From: Hymenobacter daecheongensis DSM 21074
GTDB lineage: Bacteria; Bacteroidota; Bacteroidia; Cytophagales; Hymenobacteraceae
DNA length: 64,000 bases
Direction: 5' to 3'
Assembly: GCF_900141805.1 (NCBI RefSeq)
Contig: NZ_FQYN01000003.1
Location: forward strand, 372,001-436,000
Part shown: piece by piece, positions 7,467-16,345 of the stretch
How positions within the stretch are numbered: the first letter of the stretch is position 1
How the letters are laid out: the number at the start of each line of letters is the position of its first letter
Notes under the pieces: generated by a model
What the model was told of the DNA's origin: nothing
The model's input: the letters and a program-made list of their open reading frames with translations, nothing else
Databases searched by the model: none
Program-made: the position numbers and the translations under genes

Positions 7467-9155
7467 TTAAATAATTGCAAAGCCTAGAGACATAAGGCCT
7501 TGCTTATTTTTTTCACCTAGATTTGGTGTAATAATAAACAACCTGTTCTTAGCCCTGCTTATTGCAACATATTTTATCCTATGCTCCTCTCTCTCCATGT
7601 TATTTTCTAAGAAGAAGCTTAACTCAGTTTCTTTTTCAAAAATCACCACCACGTTGTCAAATTCGTCGCCTTTCGCCTTATGAATTGTTTTGCACAAACC
7701 ATTCTCCTCAGTCGCTATAACGCAACTTGCCATATCACTATATACTTTGGACTCATAATACGTCTTAACGCCCCCCATTCTTAGCACAGACACGTCATAA
7801 AAAAGCTCATCTTTTATTATAAGATAGAAGTTATATAAGGAGTCATTTTTGAATGACTCATAACGACCCAGAAGCACTAGCAAATCGTTTAGAGATTTCT
7901 TCTTACCATCTGCATCACCTTTTTTATATATCTTACTCAAAGCCTTAAATGCATCAGCAAACTTTTGTTCTCGGATCAATTCAATCGCAACTATAAAATT
8001 ATAAATTATTCTACTTCTATATTTATTAGCACTACTAGGGGCATCTTTCTTAAGAAGCTCATCTAACGCTTTACTATCAAAAGAATCAGGACTAAGACTC
8101 CTTTTCAAGGAATTTGCGACCTTATTAGCGTAAGAGAGAGTGTGCAACTCTTCATCACCACAGGCAACTTGACATTTGATCAACCCTGACATAAAATCAC
8201 CAGCAACAACAACATTAGGTGCAATACCTGAAGCACCTCTAATCGAGCTTTGACTAATATCTGAGCGTGTAAGATTTAAAATACCAACAATCTCATCTGT
8301 ACTCCGTCTATTGTCTTCTATTGTATACGATTCCATATTCACCAAATTAAACGAGTCGAAAGTATCGTATTTAGCTCCTTGAAAAGCATATATTGATTGT
8401 GCTTTGTCTCCGATAATACCTACAATAGTATCCGATTCTCCAATCAATTTTAAAATTGCAACTTGTATCGGATTTGTATCTTGAAACTCATCAATGAAAA
8501 AATACGGAAATTTAGCCCTTAAAATATCTACAATAGATGAATTGTTTTTTATCAAATCGTAGCTAAAGAATAAAACATCATCATGGTGCATAATTCCCTT
8601 TTGCCAAGCCATAGACTTATACACTCTATAAGACGGCTTTTTAATGCTATATCCACTAGAAGTACGAGGGTAGTCAGGTTCCACAACAAGAATTCCGCTT
8701 GCATCAAACCTCCACCTCGCAGATTTAAAAGCTTCTAATATTGCGGCATCATCTCGCAGTGCGGTCTGTTTAGTTGCATTCTTCCAGTCTGCCAGGAATT
8801 GATAGCCGCTTGCAATCTTATCATCATGGCCATCAACGCTACTGACATCAAGCCCGTACGCAGGATCGATAAACATGATGTATGGTTTTACAACATGCTT
8901 GTACAGGAATGCATGAATTGTACTGACTTCAACTTGGATAGCTGATGGGCCCAGCCTCCTCGTTATAGCCTCTACAGCAGTATTAGTATATGTAATGCAC
9001 GCAATTTTTCTAGTTTTTCCTAACCTACCTGATTTATGAAGTGTGTTCCTAATGTGGTTTACCAACCAGTGGGTTTTCCCAGCCCCCGGCCCTGCAGCAA
9101 CCTTAAAGTGCTGCTCAATATCTAATACAGAATCCGAGTTGATAACTACTGACAT
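7467..9155 (-). CDS. gajB: UvrD-like helicase, Gabija subunit GajB
   Basis: This 562-aa superfamily 1 helicase shows all main motifs: Walker A AGPGAGKTH (21-29), Ia ACITYTNTAVEAITRRL, Walker B YFFIDEFQDT (DEFQDT at 222-227), III VGIIGDKAQSIYAFQGA, V TIHKAKGDEFDNVVVI and VI KYVAISRAKNRLFI. In Gabija, GajB senses DNA ends or terminated DNA and activates the GajA nuclease. The start ATG at 9155 overlaps the end of gajA by 10 nt (both read from the same ATGTCAGTAG), so the two are translationally coupled. Codon use is strikingly AT-rich for this genome, suggesting recent transfer. It could be called simply a UvrD/REP helicase, but the pairing with an OLD-TOPRIM gene makes Gabija the best reading. 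Confidence 0.85.
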   Translation of the reverse strand: MSVVINSDSVLDIEQHFKVAAGPGAGKTHWLVNHIRNTLHKSGRLGKTRKIACITYTNTAVEAITRRLGPSAIQVEVSTIHAFLYKHVVKPYIMFIDPAYGLDVSSVDGHDDKIASGYQFLADWKNATKQTALRDDAAILEAFKSARWRFDASGILVVEPDYPRTSSGYSIKKPSYRVYKSMAWQKGIMHHDDVLFFSYDLIKNNSSIVDILRAKFPYFFIDEFQDTNPIQVAILKLIGESDTIVGIIGDKAQSIYAFQGAKYDTFDSFNLVNMESYTIEDNRRSTDEIVGILNLTRSDISQSSIRGASGIAPNVVVAGDFMSGLIKCQVACGDEELHTLSYANKVANSLKRSLSPDSFDSKALDELLKKDAPSSANKYRSRIIYNFIVAIELIREQKFADAFKALSKIYKKGDADGKKKSLNDLLVLLGRYESFKNDSLYNFYLIIKDELFYDVSVLRMGGVKTYYESKVYSDMASCVIATEENGLCKTIHKAKGDEFDNVVVIFEKETELSFFLENNMEREEHRIKYVAISRAKNRLFIITPNLGEKNKQGLMSLGFAII

Positions 9156-11197
9156 ACCCAGTTTATTGCTTCTTTAACGTATTTAGGAACCTTAAACACA
9201 AATGGAGTTGGAGCATTGAAATTTTCTTCGAGCGCTTGAGATAACTCAAAAGCATTCTGACCTTTTCCAACGGAGTTAAGGAGCCTAGATGCTATTATTG
9301 CAATCTTTTTATCATTGTCATTCCACGAGCTTGCAAGAACAGCAATATTTTTTATCCTAATATTCTCACCGCTATTCCTCAGTAACGCTAGCATATTTAC
9401 AACAGTATCACCACTCGCATACAACTGCATCAACTGCGTAATTTCAGCACTATTAGCAACTGACTCTGTTAACAACAATTCCAAGGAGGGATTATACATC
9501 ACAATATCATATTCAAACGTCTTTCCTGTCACAACATCTTGGCTAAAAAAACGAATATTAGGGTGAGCTCCATACGCCGCAATAGATGCAGAGGCATTTT
9601 GCTGGTAGTCATATAGAGCAACATCTTCATTCATCTCATAAGGGTAGCACTTCATATATGAACCATCAGGCTTCTTTCTTCTCACTGGGTCTCTATCTGT
9701 GAGGCAAGCAACTGTTTTATGAATTGTATGAGGTGTATTTTTATCAAAAAGGTATAAGAAATGATCAAAGAATCTACCTCCAACATTAATTACAGCTACG
9801 TGATTATCTTCTAACGACTTACAACAATACTTAGCTAATGTGCTCATCAATAACTGCTCAGCTATACCCTCTACAAGTATGATTTTTTGCGCAAATAGCA
9901 TATCACTTTTAGTAGCATCTAAGAAACGTTGCACGTATGCTTTAGAGGATTGCCCCTCTTTAGTATTAGGAAATACCTTACCAGGGTAACCTATCTGTGT
10001 TAGTCCTTCAACGTTTGATATACAAATAATCTCATCCAATGAAACGGCAGAAGTTATTTGAGTTGAATGAGACGTTACAAAAACCTGCCTAACCTTCTTA
10101 TCAACATCCTTGTTATCCTTCAAGAATTTCAAAAATTTATATTGCATAGCAGGATGCAAATGCGCCTCAGGCTCTTCAATCACTAATAAAGGAAATACTT
10201 TGGCATTGCTGCCAAGATAATTGCCATCGGAGTTGACTTGCATCTTTGCGAGCAAAAGTGATATATATATAAGATTGTTATAGCCTAAACCATTATGACT
10301 AGCTGGTATCTTGATTCCGGTTTCGTATTCAACTATTAATCTTAACGCGGAGAACATTTCAACATCTGATATACTACCTTCAAAAGTAGGTATTGCTTTA
10401 CCAAAGGCTGCTCCAGTCTCTTTTGCATAAGACAGAATGTGATTTTTACCACCATCCATCCTCTTTTGCAATTCTTGATATAACTCGCTTGACTTTTTAG
10501 AGAACTCCTTTTTAATAGCTCTGACATCCAAGTTCCTAGTCGCGGCATCCTTTGAAGTATCACTCTTTATATCATAATCCATGAAAAAATCAAGCACCTC
10601 TTTTAGCAAGGAGCTTTTACCAGTAAGCATATCTCTTTCAATATCTCTAATGGCATCTAAAAACTGAAAATCAAATTTTTGCAACGACTCCCCATCAGCA
10701 GTAACTTGCAATTTTATATCGCCGCCAAATATTTTATAAACATAATATCTCAAAAAATCATGCTCTATTATACTCCAAGCTTCATACACATCTGTCACAG
10801 CAGATAAATCAGCAATGTATGTTGATTTATCCTTTTCTGGAAGAAAGAATTCATAAGTCAGAAGAGCTTCATATGGAGGACTCAGCTTAGTAAGCCAACT
10901 TGAGACAGTTACTAAATCATCTGAATTAACAGGCTTACTAATACTTTGCGAAATAGTTAACTGAATACTAATTTTTGGTGGCTCTTTCTTTAAATCATCA
11001 AGCCCAATATGTTTGTAAAAGTCATCTATATTTAATCTCTTTTGAGCTTTATAGTCTACAACCAATGACAACGCCTTAACAAGATTAGTTTTTCCAGCAT
11101 TATTATGACCAATAATTACATTAACTCCATCATTAAAAACAACTTCACTATCCTTGAAATTTCTAAAACCAACAATCTGCAACTTGGAAATATACAT
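9146..11197 (-). CDS. gajA: OLD-family ATPase-TOPRIM nuclease, Gabija subunit GajA
   Basis: This 683-aa protein has a split ABC-type ATPase: Walker A GHNNAGKTN (30-38), a signature-like region SHNGLGYNNLIYISLLLAK (300-318), Walker B LLVIEEPEAHLHP (337-349) and H-loop VFVTSHSTQI (372-381). A C-terminal TOPRIM nuclease follows with ILVEG (E443) and LTDRD (D501 and D503), the three metal-binding acidic residues. This is class 2 OLD architecture. GajA nicks DNA and is held off by nucleotides until phage replication depletes them (known for B. cereus Gabija). It is about 100 residues longer than the B. cereus protein (about 580 aa). It starts 56 bp after hsdR on the same strand, so it may be read from the hsd operon or from a weak promoter in that AT-rich gap. 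Confidence 0.85.
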   Translation of the reverse strand: MYISKLQIVGFRNFKDSEVVFNDGVNVIIGHNNAGKTNLVKALSLVVDYKAQKRLNIDDFYKHIGLDDLKKEPPKISIQLTISQSISKPVNSDDLVTVSSWLTKLSPPYEALLTYEFFLPEKDKSTYIADLSAVTDVYEAWSIIEHDFLRYYVYKIFGGDIKLQVTADGESLQKFDFQFLDAIRDIERDMLTGKSSLLKEVLDFFMDYDIKSDTSKDAATRNLDVRAIKKEFSKKSSELYQELQKRMDGGKNHILSYAKETGAAFGKAIPTFEGSISDVEMFSALRLIVEYETGIKIPASHNGLGYNNLIYISLLLAKMQVNSDGNYLGSNAKVFPLLVIEEPEAHLHPAMQYKFLKFLKDNKDVDKKVRQVFVTSHSTQITSAVSLDEIICISNVEGLTQIGYPGKVFPNTKEGQSSKAYVQRFLDATKSDMLFAQKIILVEGIAEQLLMSTLAKYCCKSLEDNHVAVINVGGRFFDHFLYLFDKNTPHTIHKTVACLTDRDPVRRKKPDGSYMKCYPYEMNEDVALYDYQQNASASIAAYGAHPNIRFFSQDVVTGKTFEYDIVMYNPSLELLLTESVANSAEITQLMQLYASGDTVVNMLALLRNSGENIRIKNIAVLASSWNDNDKKIAIIASRLLNSVGKGQNAFELSQALEENFNAPTPFVFKVPKYVKEAINWVCQ

Positions 11198-11253
11198 GTG
11201 ATTTTTGCTTGCTTTCTATATTTAAGTATTTTGACTATTTCTTGACTAGCTAT

Positions 11254-14200
11254 CTAAGCAGACAAAAGCCGCTTTACCGTTTCTACAAAAGCATGCTTGA
11301 AAGAGTCATCCTTAGACAGCATCTTGTAGAGGTCTAGTTCTGTTCGACGCTGACTGTTGATTACCTCATCGAATATGCGGTCAAAGGTCATTTCTCGGGT
11401 TTGATTGTCTGGGTTGTCCTGAAATTTAGCTTTGAAGTCAGGGTGTGCCTGCATACCGCGGACGATATTCAGAAACTTGACACGCTGGTCTTCAGGCGTG
11501 GCTTCCCAGCCTTGGAACCAACGCTCATTGAAAGCTTTGATTATCAAATCAAGCAAATCCTTCTCAGAGTCCGGATCATGGGCTCCGCGGGGGTTTGGGT
11601 TCTGCGGATCAAGTTCTGTTTCGGAATCGTCCAACCCAATGGCTGCATTAAGCTTAACTCGCTCCAAGCCATAAGTGGCTAAGTCAACCGAGTCCATCAG
11701 CGCATCCAGCGTGTCCTGGTTGGGGTCTTGAAGCTTAAGGCGAGGGATCAGGAACTTCAGGAACCAGAACAGTTGCTCCCACTTGACGATGTCAAACGGC
11801 AAAATGGAAGCCAGCTGCCCGTAAATTTTGACAAACTGCTTGGCCTTGATCTTGAAGTCAACCTTTCGCTTCTCCTCCAAGTCAAGTTCGTGGCTAAACC
11901 GGTCCTCCGCCAGCTGCAGAATGGGGCTTAGCTCCTTCTCGGCATCTTTACCCAAGAAGTATCGATTGGCAAATTCCACGACCTCGCTCCATTCATAAAC
12001 TCCTACATCGTCCAGATTGCCTTTCAACTCGTGCAGGACGTTCACGTTCGTCGCCTGGCTCAGAGTAGTGGCAGTATAGAAGTCGTCAAAAGACTTCTTG
12101 ATGTCTTCAGTCGAGTTCCAGAAGTCAAGTACAAACAGATCCTCCGTTTTCTTGCCCAGCTTGTTAGCCGACCGGTTCAGGCGGGAAAGGGCCTGAACGG
12201 CCAACACGCCTAGCAGCTTTTTGTCCACGTACATGGACGAGAGCTTGGGTTGGTCGAAACCCGTAAGGTATTTGTTGGCTACCACCAACAGGCGATACTC
12301 ATCGTGGTCAAAAAACCGGGCGATGCGGTCCGTTATGTAGCCGGGGTCAGTGGGCTTGGCAGTGTCTAGGCTCTCCGGGAAGTCGTTGAGCGAGTCTTCG
12401 GTATGTTCAATGCCGTCCACTTTCTTTTTTCCCGAGAAGGCAATGGCAATCCGGAATGGATGGCCACGGTGCTGGAGCAGGGTGCGCAGGGCTTGATAGT
12501 ACCGGATAGCCGCTTCAATGTTCTGGGTGACGACCATGCCTTTGGCCTTACCCTTGAGCTTCTTGGTGTTCACCACGCTGCTCAGGAAGTGGTCGAGCAT
12601 TATCTCCGCCTTGGTGGCGATGGTTTCCGGATGACGCTCGACAAAGGCCCGAAGCTTTTTCTGCGCCTTGGCCGTATCGAAGAGAGGATTTTCAGCTACT
12701 GATTTCTGAATCTCATAGTAGCTCTTGTAAGTAGTGTAATTGGCCACTACGTCTAGAATGAAGCCTTCCTCGATTGCCTGCTTCATCGAATACAAGTGGA
12801 ACGGGCGGAACTTGCCGTCCTCACCCTTGATGCCGAATTTCTCGAGCGTAGCGTTCTTGGGAGTAGCCGTGAAAGCGAGGTAGGAAGCGTTGCCCCGCAT
12901 CTTGCGGGCCTGCATAGCTGCCAGAATCAGATCCTGAGGATCCGACGCATCCGAATCTTCGTCGGTGAAGCTGCCCATGGCCTGGTTCATCTTATCGGCC
13001 GTGGAGCCACCCTGCGAACTGTGGGCTTCGTCAATGATGACGGCAAACCGCTTCTCACTCAGATCGGCAATGCCGTCGACGATGAAGGGAAACTTTTGAA
13101 TAGTGGTGATAATAATGCGCTTACCCTGTTCCAGGGCTTCCTTCAACTCGCGGGACGAGTGCGCCGGGGCCACAATGTTTTTGACCTCGGAGAAGTCCTT
13201 GATGTTATCGCGCAGCTGTTTGTCGAGCAAGCGGCGGTCCGTGACTACTATCACCGAATCGAACAGGGGATTGGCCACTCCCCTACTTCCGGCTACCTGC
13301 GCGTGCTGCGGGTAGGTTTCGATGAGCTGGTAAGCAGCCCAGGTAATGGAGTTGGACTTGCCGGAGCCCGCCGAATGCTGAATTAGGTAACGCTGTCCGA
13401 CTCCGTGGCTGGACGCGTGTTCGACCAGCTTCCGCACTACCTGCAACTGGTGGTACCGCGGAAAATAAAGAGTACGCTTGCTGAGTTGATCGGTGTCACG
13501 CCCGTCCAGCCGCACAAAATGCTGCAGGATGTTGGCCACGCTGTGGCGCTTCAGGACTTCCTCCCACAGGTAAGTAGTGCGGTGGCCGAAGGGATGGGGT
13601 GGATTGCCTTTGCCGTGGTTGTGCCCTTTGTTGAAGGGCAGGAAGAAAGTTTTGGCGCCGTCCAGGCGGGTCGTCATGTATACCTCCTCCGTGTCCACGA
13701 CAAAATGCACCAGGCAGCGGCCAAACTGCAGCAGTGGTTGCTGCGCGTCGCGCTCATACCGGTACTGGTTTTGCCCGTTCACTTTGGCGTTCTGACCCGT
13801 CCAGGCATTCTTGAGTTCCAGGGTGCTGAAGGGCAAGCCATTGACGAAGAGTACCAAATCTATTTCCTCTCCCTTGTTGGCCAGGCTGTAGCGCACCTGG
13901 CGCATGGCGCTGAATTCGTTGGAATCGAAGGAGTCCTTGATTTGCTGGCTGCTCGAGGCCAAAGGAAGCGGGTAGAACAGGGTGAAGTGTGCATCGTCTA
14001 CTTCTAGGCCCTTGCGCAGCACGCGCAGTAGTCCGTACTTCTTGATGAGCCGGTCCAGCCGTTCCAATATTTTGAGCTTCCAGTCGGACTGCTGGCGAAT
14101 CTTGTCCAGCTCTTTGCCCTGCGTGGCCTCCAGAAAATGCCAGAAGCGCCGCTCATCGATGGCATAACGGGCGTCGAAATTGGCTGCGAAGCCAATGTAA

Positions 14201-14343
14201 TAGCCATCCCCCCCCCGGTATGCCTCGGTTTGCTCCTCTACCAAGGACGGTAGAGCCGGATTGGCCAGTTCTTCCAGGCAGGTTCCGGTCAGCCGTTTCT
14301 GAATTGCGGCTTCTAATGCTTGTTCGTTGGTAAGGGTAGGCAT
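11254..14343 (-). CDS. hsdR: Type I restriction endonuclease subunit R
   Basis: This 1029-aa protein is the motor and cleavage subunit of a type I restriction-modification enzyme. The N-terminal PD-(D/E)XK nuclease is intact: EIDLVLF (D162) and STLELKN (E176, K178). The SF2 translocase follows: SAGSGKS (324-330), VTDRRLL, IIDEAHSSQGG (DEAH at 438-441), AFTATPKN and the C-terminal helicase block with VANKYLTGFDQPKL and QALSRLNR. The C-terminal 250 residues are the helical assembly domain. The start lies one base after the stop of the DUF262-DUF1524 gene (TAATATG). All catalytic motifs are present, so the enzyme should be active with HsdM and HsdS. Confidence 0.95.
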   Translation of the reverse strand: MPTLTNEQALEAAIQKRLTGTCLEELANPALPSLVEEQTEAYRGGDGYYIGFAANFDARYAIDERRFWHFLEATQGKELDKIRQQSDWKLKILERLDRLIKKYGLLRVLRKGLEVDDAHFTLFYPLPLASSSQQIKDSFDSNEFSAMRQVRYSLANKGEEIDLVLFVNGLPFSTLELKNAWTGQNAKVNGQNQYRYERDAQQPLLQFGRCLVHFVVDTEEVYMTTRLDGAKTFFLPFNKGHNHGKGNPPHPFGHRTTYLWEEVLKRHSVANILQHFVRLDGRDTDQLSKRTLYFPRYHQLQVVRKLVEHASSHGVGQRYLIQHSAGSGKSNSITWAAYQLIETYPQHAQVAGSRGVANPLFDSVIVVTDRRLLDKQLRDNIKDFSEVKNIVAPAHSSRELKEALEQGKRIIITTIQKFPFIVDGIADLSEKRFAVIIDEAHSSQGGSTADKMNQAMGSFTDEDSDASDPQDLILAAMQARKMRGNASYLAFTATPKNATLEKFGIKGEDGKFRPFHLYSMKQAIEEGFILDVVANYTTYKSYYEIQKSVAENPLFDTAKAQKKLRAFVERHPETIATKAEIMLDHFLSSVVNTKKLKGKAKGMVVTQNIEAAIRYYQALRTLLQHRGHPFRIAIAFSGKKKVDGIEHTEDSLNDFPESLDTAKPTDPGYITDRIARFFDHDEYRLLVVANKYLTGFDQPKLSSMYVDKKLLGVLAVQALSRLNRSANKLGKKTEDLFVLDFWNSTEDIKKSFDDFYTATTLSQATNVNVLHELKGNLDDVGVYEWSEVVEFANRYFLGKDAEKELSPILQLAEDRFSHELDLEEKRKVDFKIKAKQFVKIYGQLASILPFDIVKWEQLFWFLKFLIPRLKLQDPNQDTLDALMDSVDLATYGLERVKLNAAIGLDDSETELDPQNPNPRGAHDPDSEKDLLDLIIKAFNERWFQGWEATPEDQRVKFLNIVRGMQAHPDFKAKFQDNPDNQTREMTFDRIFDEVINSQRRTELDLYKMLSKDDSFKHAFVETVKRLLSA

Positions 14344-14344
14344 A

Positions 14345-16345
14345 TTATAAAAGTGTTGTTAGTACGGCAAGTGAAATACCTTTTCCGTGCCTCTGAGCTA
14401 AAAGCAGGTCCTTCATGGCCTGGCCGTGCGTCTTTATCGCTTCGACGTTCCAATCACATTCCTTGGTGGTCAAATCCATCATCAGGCGCTGTTTGAGGCT
14501 ATCGGGCCTGACGCGGATGTAATGGTCTTTCTTAGCCCACGGCAGATAATTGCGTAGGGCTGAGTTCTTGGAGGAACTGATTAGGCAGAGGTTGCCGAAG
14601 TGGTGTAGATACTTGTCAGGCAGTGGCTCCGCGTCGAGCGGGTGCTGGGGATAGTAGTGCTCAACCGAGCTGCGGAAGGTAAACTCGAAGTCTTTGTGAG
14701 CTGCTTTGTCTCGCTTCCAGAGCAGAAAATCCAGGTAGTTGAAAACGAAATTCTCTACGCCCGTGCCTTGGTGCAGCAGCGCCTCATTCGGGACTGGCTG
14801 CCGGTTCAATCCATGAGGTGTGAAAATCATTTCGTAATACTCCTGCTTGGCATCCGTCAGGTAGCGGTTGAACAGGAAGCCGTTGGCCAGCCGCTGCAGG
14901 TAATTGCGGTACTCATGGGCCGTGACCCGCTGCTGAGCAAACAGGTAGTTGAGCGCCCCGCTTAACCAGTGTTTATAAATCTGGGTGGGGTTCGACACAT
15001 GGAACATGGCCAGCAGCATCAGCACCTCCCGGTTCAGGCCCGTTACATCGTCGCCGAATGTATCGGCATAGTAGGCCGATGCTGACGAGCTCTTTTTCAT
15101 CGCCTTTAAGCTCCAGCCATCCCCCGTGTTATCATATTCGCGTTTCAGCACGAACGTATCGAACAGGTTGCGGCCCCGGAGTAGGTTGTAGGCAAAATCC
15201 TGAACGAATTTCTGCTGGTCCAGAGCCTTGTTAAGTTGGGCATTAAATGCGTCCAGCAAATCCTTATCGTCCAGCCTGACTTGGCTCTGTGCGTCAACAG
15301 CCTCGTTTGTACGCCGCGCTTCATCGGCTACCTGTATCCGCAGGATGTGCAGCAGGAAATTAGGGAAGTTGATAACGGCCGTGAAACGCGACGCGTCGTC
15401 GCTGTCAGACTTGCTGGCGCTGGTTTGGGACGAGGACGCACCCTGACTGAGGATGCTGTCGAGGTCGTATTCGTTAAGGTGTAAGCCGGGCCCTTGGCCA
15501 GAGTAGAGTTTTTCAGCAACGGCCTCAAAATCTCCGGCCCGCAGCAGGCTCCACTCGTTGCCGAAAAGAGCGGTCCGCACGTCAGGAACAAACCCATACT
15601 GCACATAGCGCTCCATGTGGGCGCAGGCTTCCCAAATTCGATTGAAGCAGTGGCTGGCCCGATGGTCTTCTCGCAGCACATTGAGCAACTGAGCCTTAAG
15701 CACTTCGTGCTTTTCGAGCTGCTCGCCCCGGCTGTTCATAATCTCGAAGTAATGGTTCAAATCGGTGTCGGGGGGCACCGTGACGAACAGGATGGAAACG
15801 TTGTCGAGCAAGTAGCCAAAGAACTGGCTCACCGAAATTCCCTTTTCAGTTGGGAGGTGGCGCAGGCTTCGTACAGCCACTTCGTAGGCTTGCCTGATTT
15901 CGGTGTTATAGGTCTTGTCCGAAGAAAAGCGCAGGGGGCCTTCTTGAAAGAGTACGCGTAGCGTCTCCGTAGACGAGGGCCGGCTGTCGTATTGCAGGTT
16001 GAGCTGGAAGCGAGTTGTTAGCTGGGCCAACTGCTGCTTCGACAATTTAGCAGCGTATTCGCGCTTCAATGCGCACAACAGAATGTTGAGCGTAGTTAGC
16101 CGCTGCTGCCCGTCGATGGTTTCGCGCACGATGCCTTGCCCGCTCTCCCGCTCATAGGCAATGAGCGTCCCGATACGATACCGGGTATTCGGTTTATTGA
16201 GCGCATAATCGGCAACGTCCTGAATTAGCTGGAGCACTTCTTGCTCCGTCCAGGCGTAGTTGCGCTGGTAGAGGGGGATGACGTAGTGGCCGGAGCCAAA
16301 TAAGTCACGAATAGAATATTCTTCAGGAATACTAGCGGACTTCAT
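14345..16345 (-). CDS. DUF262-DUF1524 protein (GmrSD/SspE-like NTPase-nuclease)
   Basis: This 666-aa protein joins an N-terminal DUF262 domain (ParB/Srx-like NTPase fold; IPLYQRNYAW at 23-32 and IDGQQRLTTL at 77-86) to a C-terminal DUF1524 His-Asn nuclease (VEHYYPQHP with H563, then HHFGNLCLISSSKNSALRN). Both active-site blocks are intact. In GmrSD (type IV restriction of glucosylated DNA) and in SspE (phosphorothioate-dependent defence) the same two domains sense modified DNA through DUF262 and nick it through DUF1524. Here the gene lies inside a type I R-M operon, after a DUF262-only gene with which it overlaps by 14 nt and directly before hsdR. I infer a role in restriction linked to HsdM methylation or to hypermodified phage DNA. 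The middle region (about 180-560) is mostly helical and unassigned. Confidence 0.8.
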   Translation of the reverse strand: MKSASIPEEYSIRDLFGSGHYVIPLYQRNYAWTEQEVLQLIQDVADYALNKPNTRYRIGTLIAYERESGQGIVRETIDGQQRLTTLNILLCALKREYAAKLSKQQLAQLTTRFQLNLQYDSRPSSTETLRVLFQEGPLRFSSDKTYNTEIRQAYEVAVRSLRHLPTEKGISVSQFFGYLLDNVSILFVTVPPDTDLNHYFEIMNSRGEQLEKHEVLKAQLLNVLREDHRASHCFNRIWEACAHMERYVQYGFVPDVRTALFGNEWSLLRAGDFEAVAEKLYSGQGPGLHLNEYDLDSILSQGASSSQTSASKSDSDDASRFTAVINFPNFLLHILRIQVADEARRTNEAVDAQSQVRLDDKDLLDAFNAQLNKALDQQKFVQDFAYNLLRGRNLFDTFVLKREYDNTGDGWSLKAMKKSSSASAYYADTFGDDVTGLNREVLMLLAMFHVSNPTQIYKHWLSGALNYLFAQQRVTAHEYRNYLQRLANGFLFNRYLTDAKQEYYEMIFTPHGLNRQPVPNEALLHQGTGVENFVFNYLDFLLWKRDKAAHKDFEFTFRSSVEHYYPQHPLDAEPLPDKYLHHFGNLCLISSSKNSALRNYLPWAKKDHYIRVRPDSLKQRLMMDLTTKECDWNVEAIKTHGQAMKDLLLAQRHGKGISLAVLTTLL

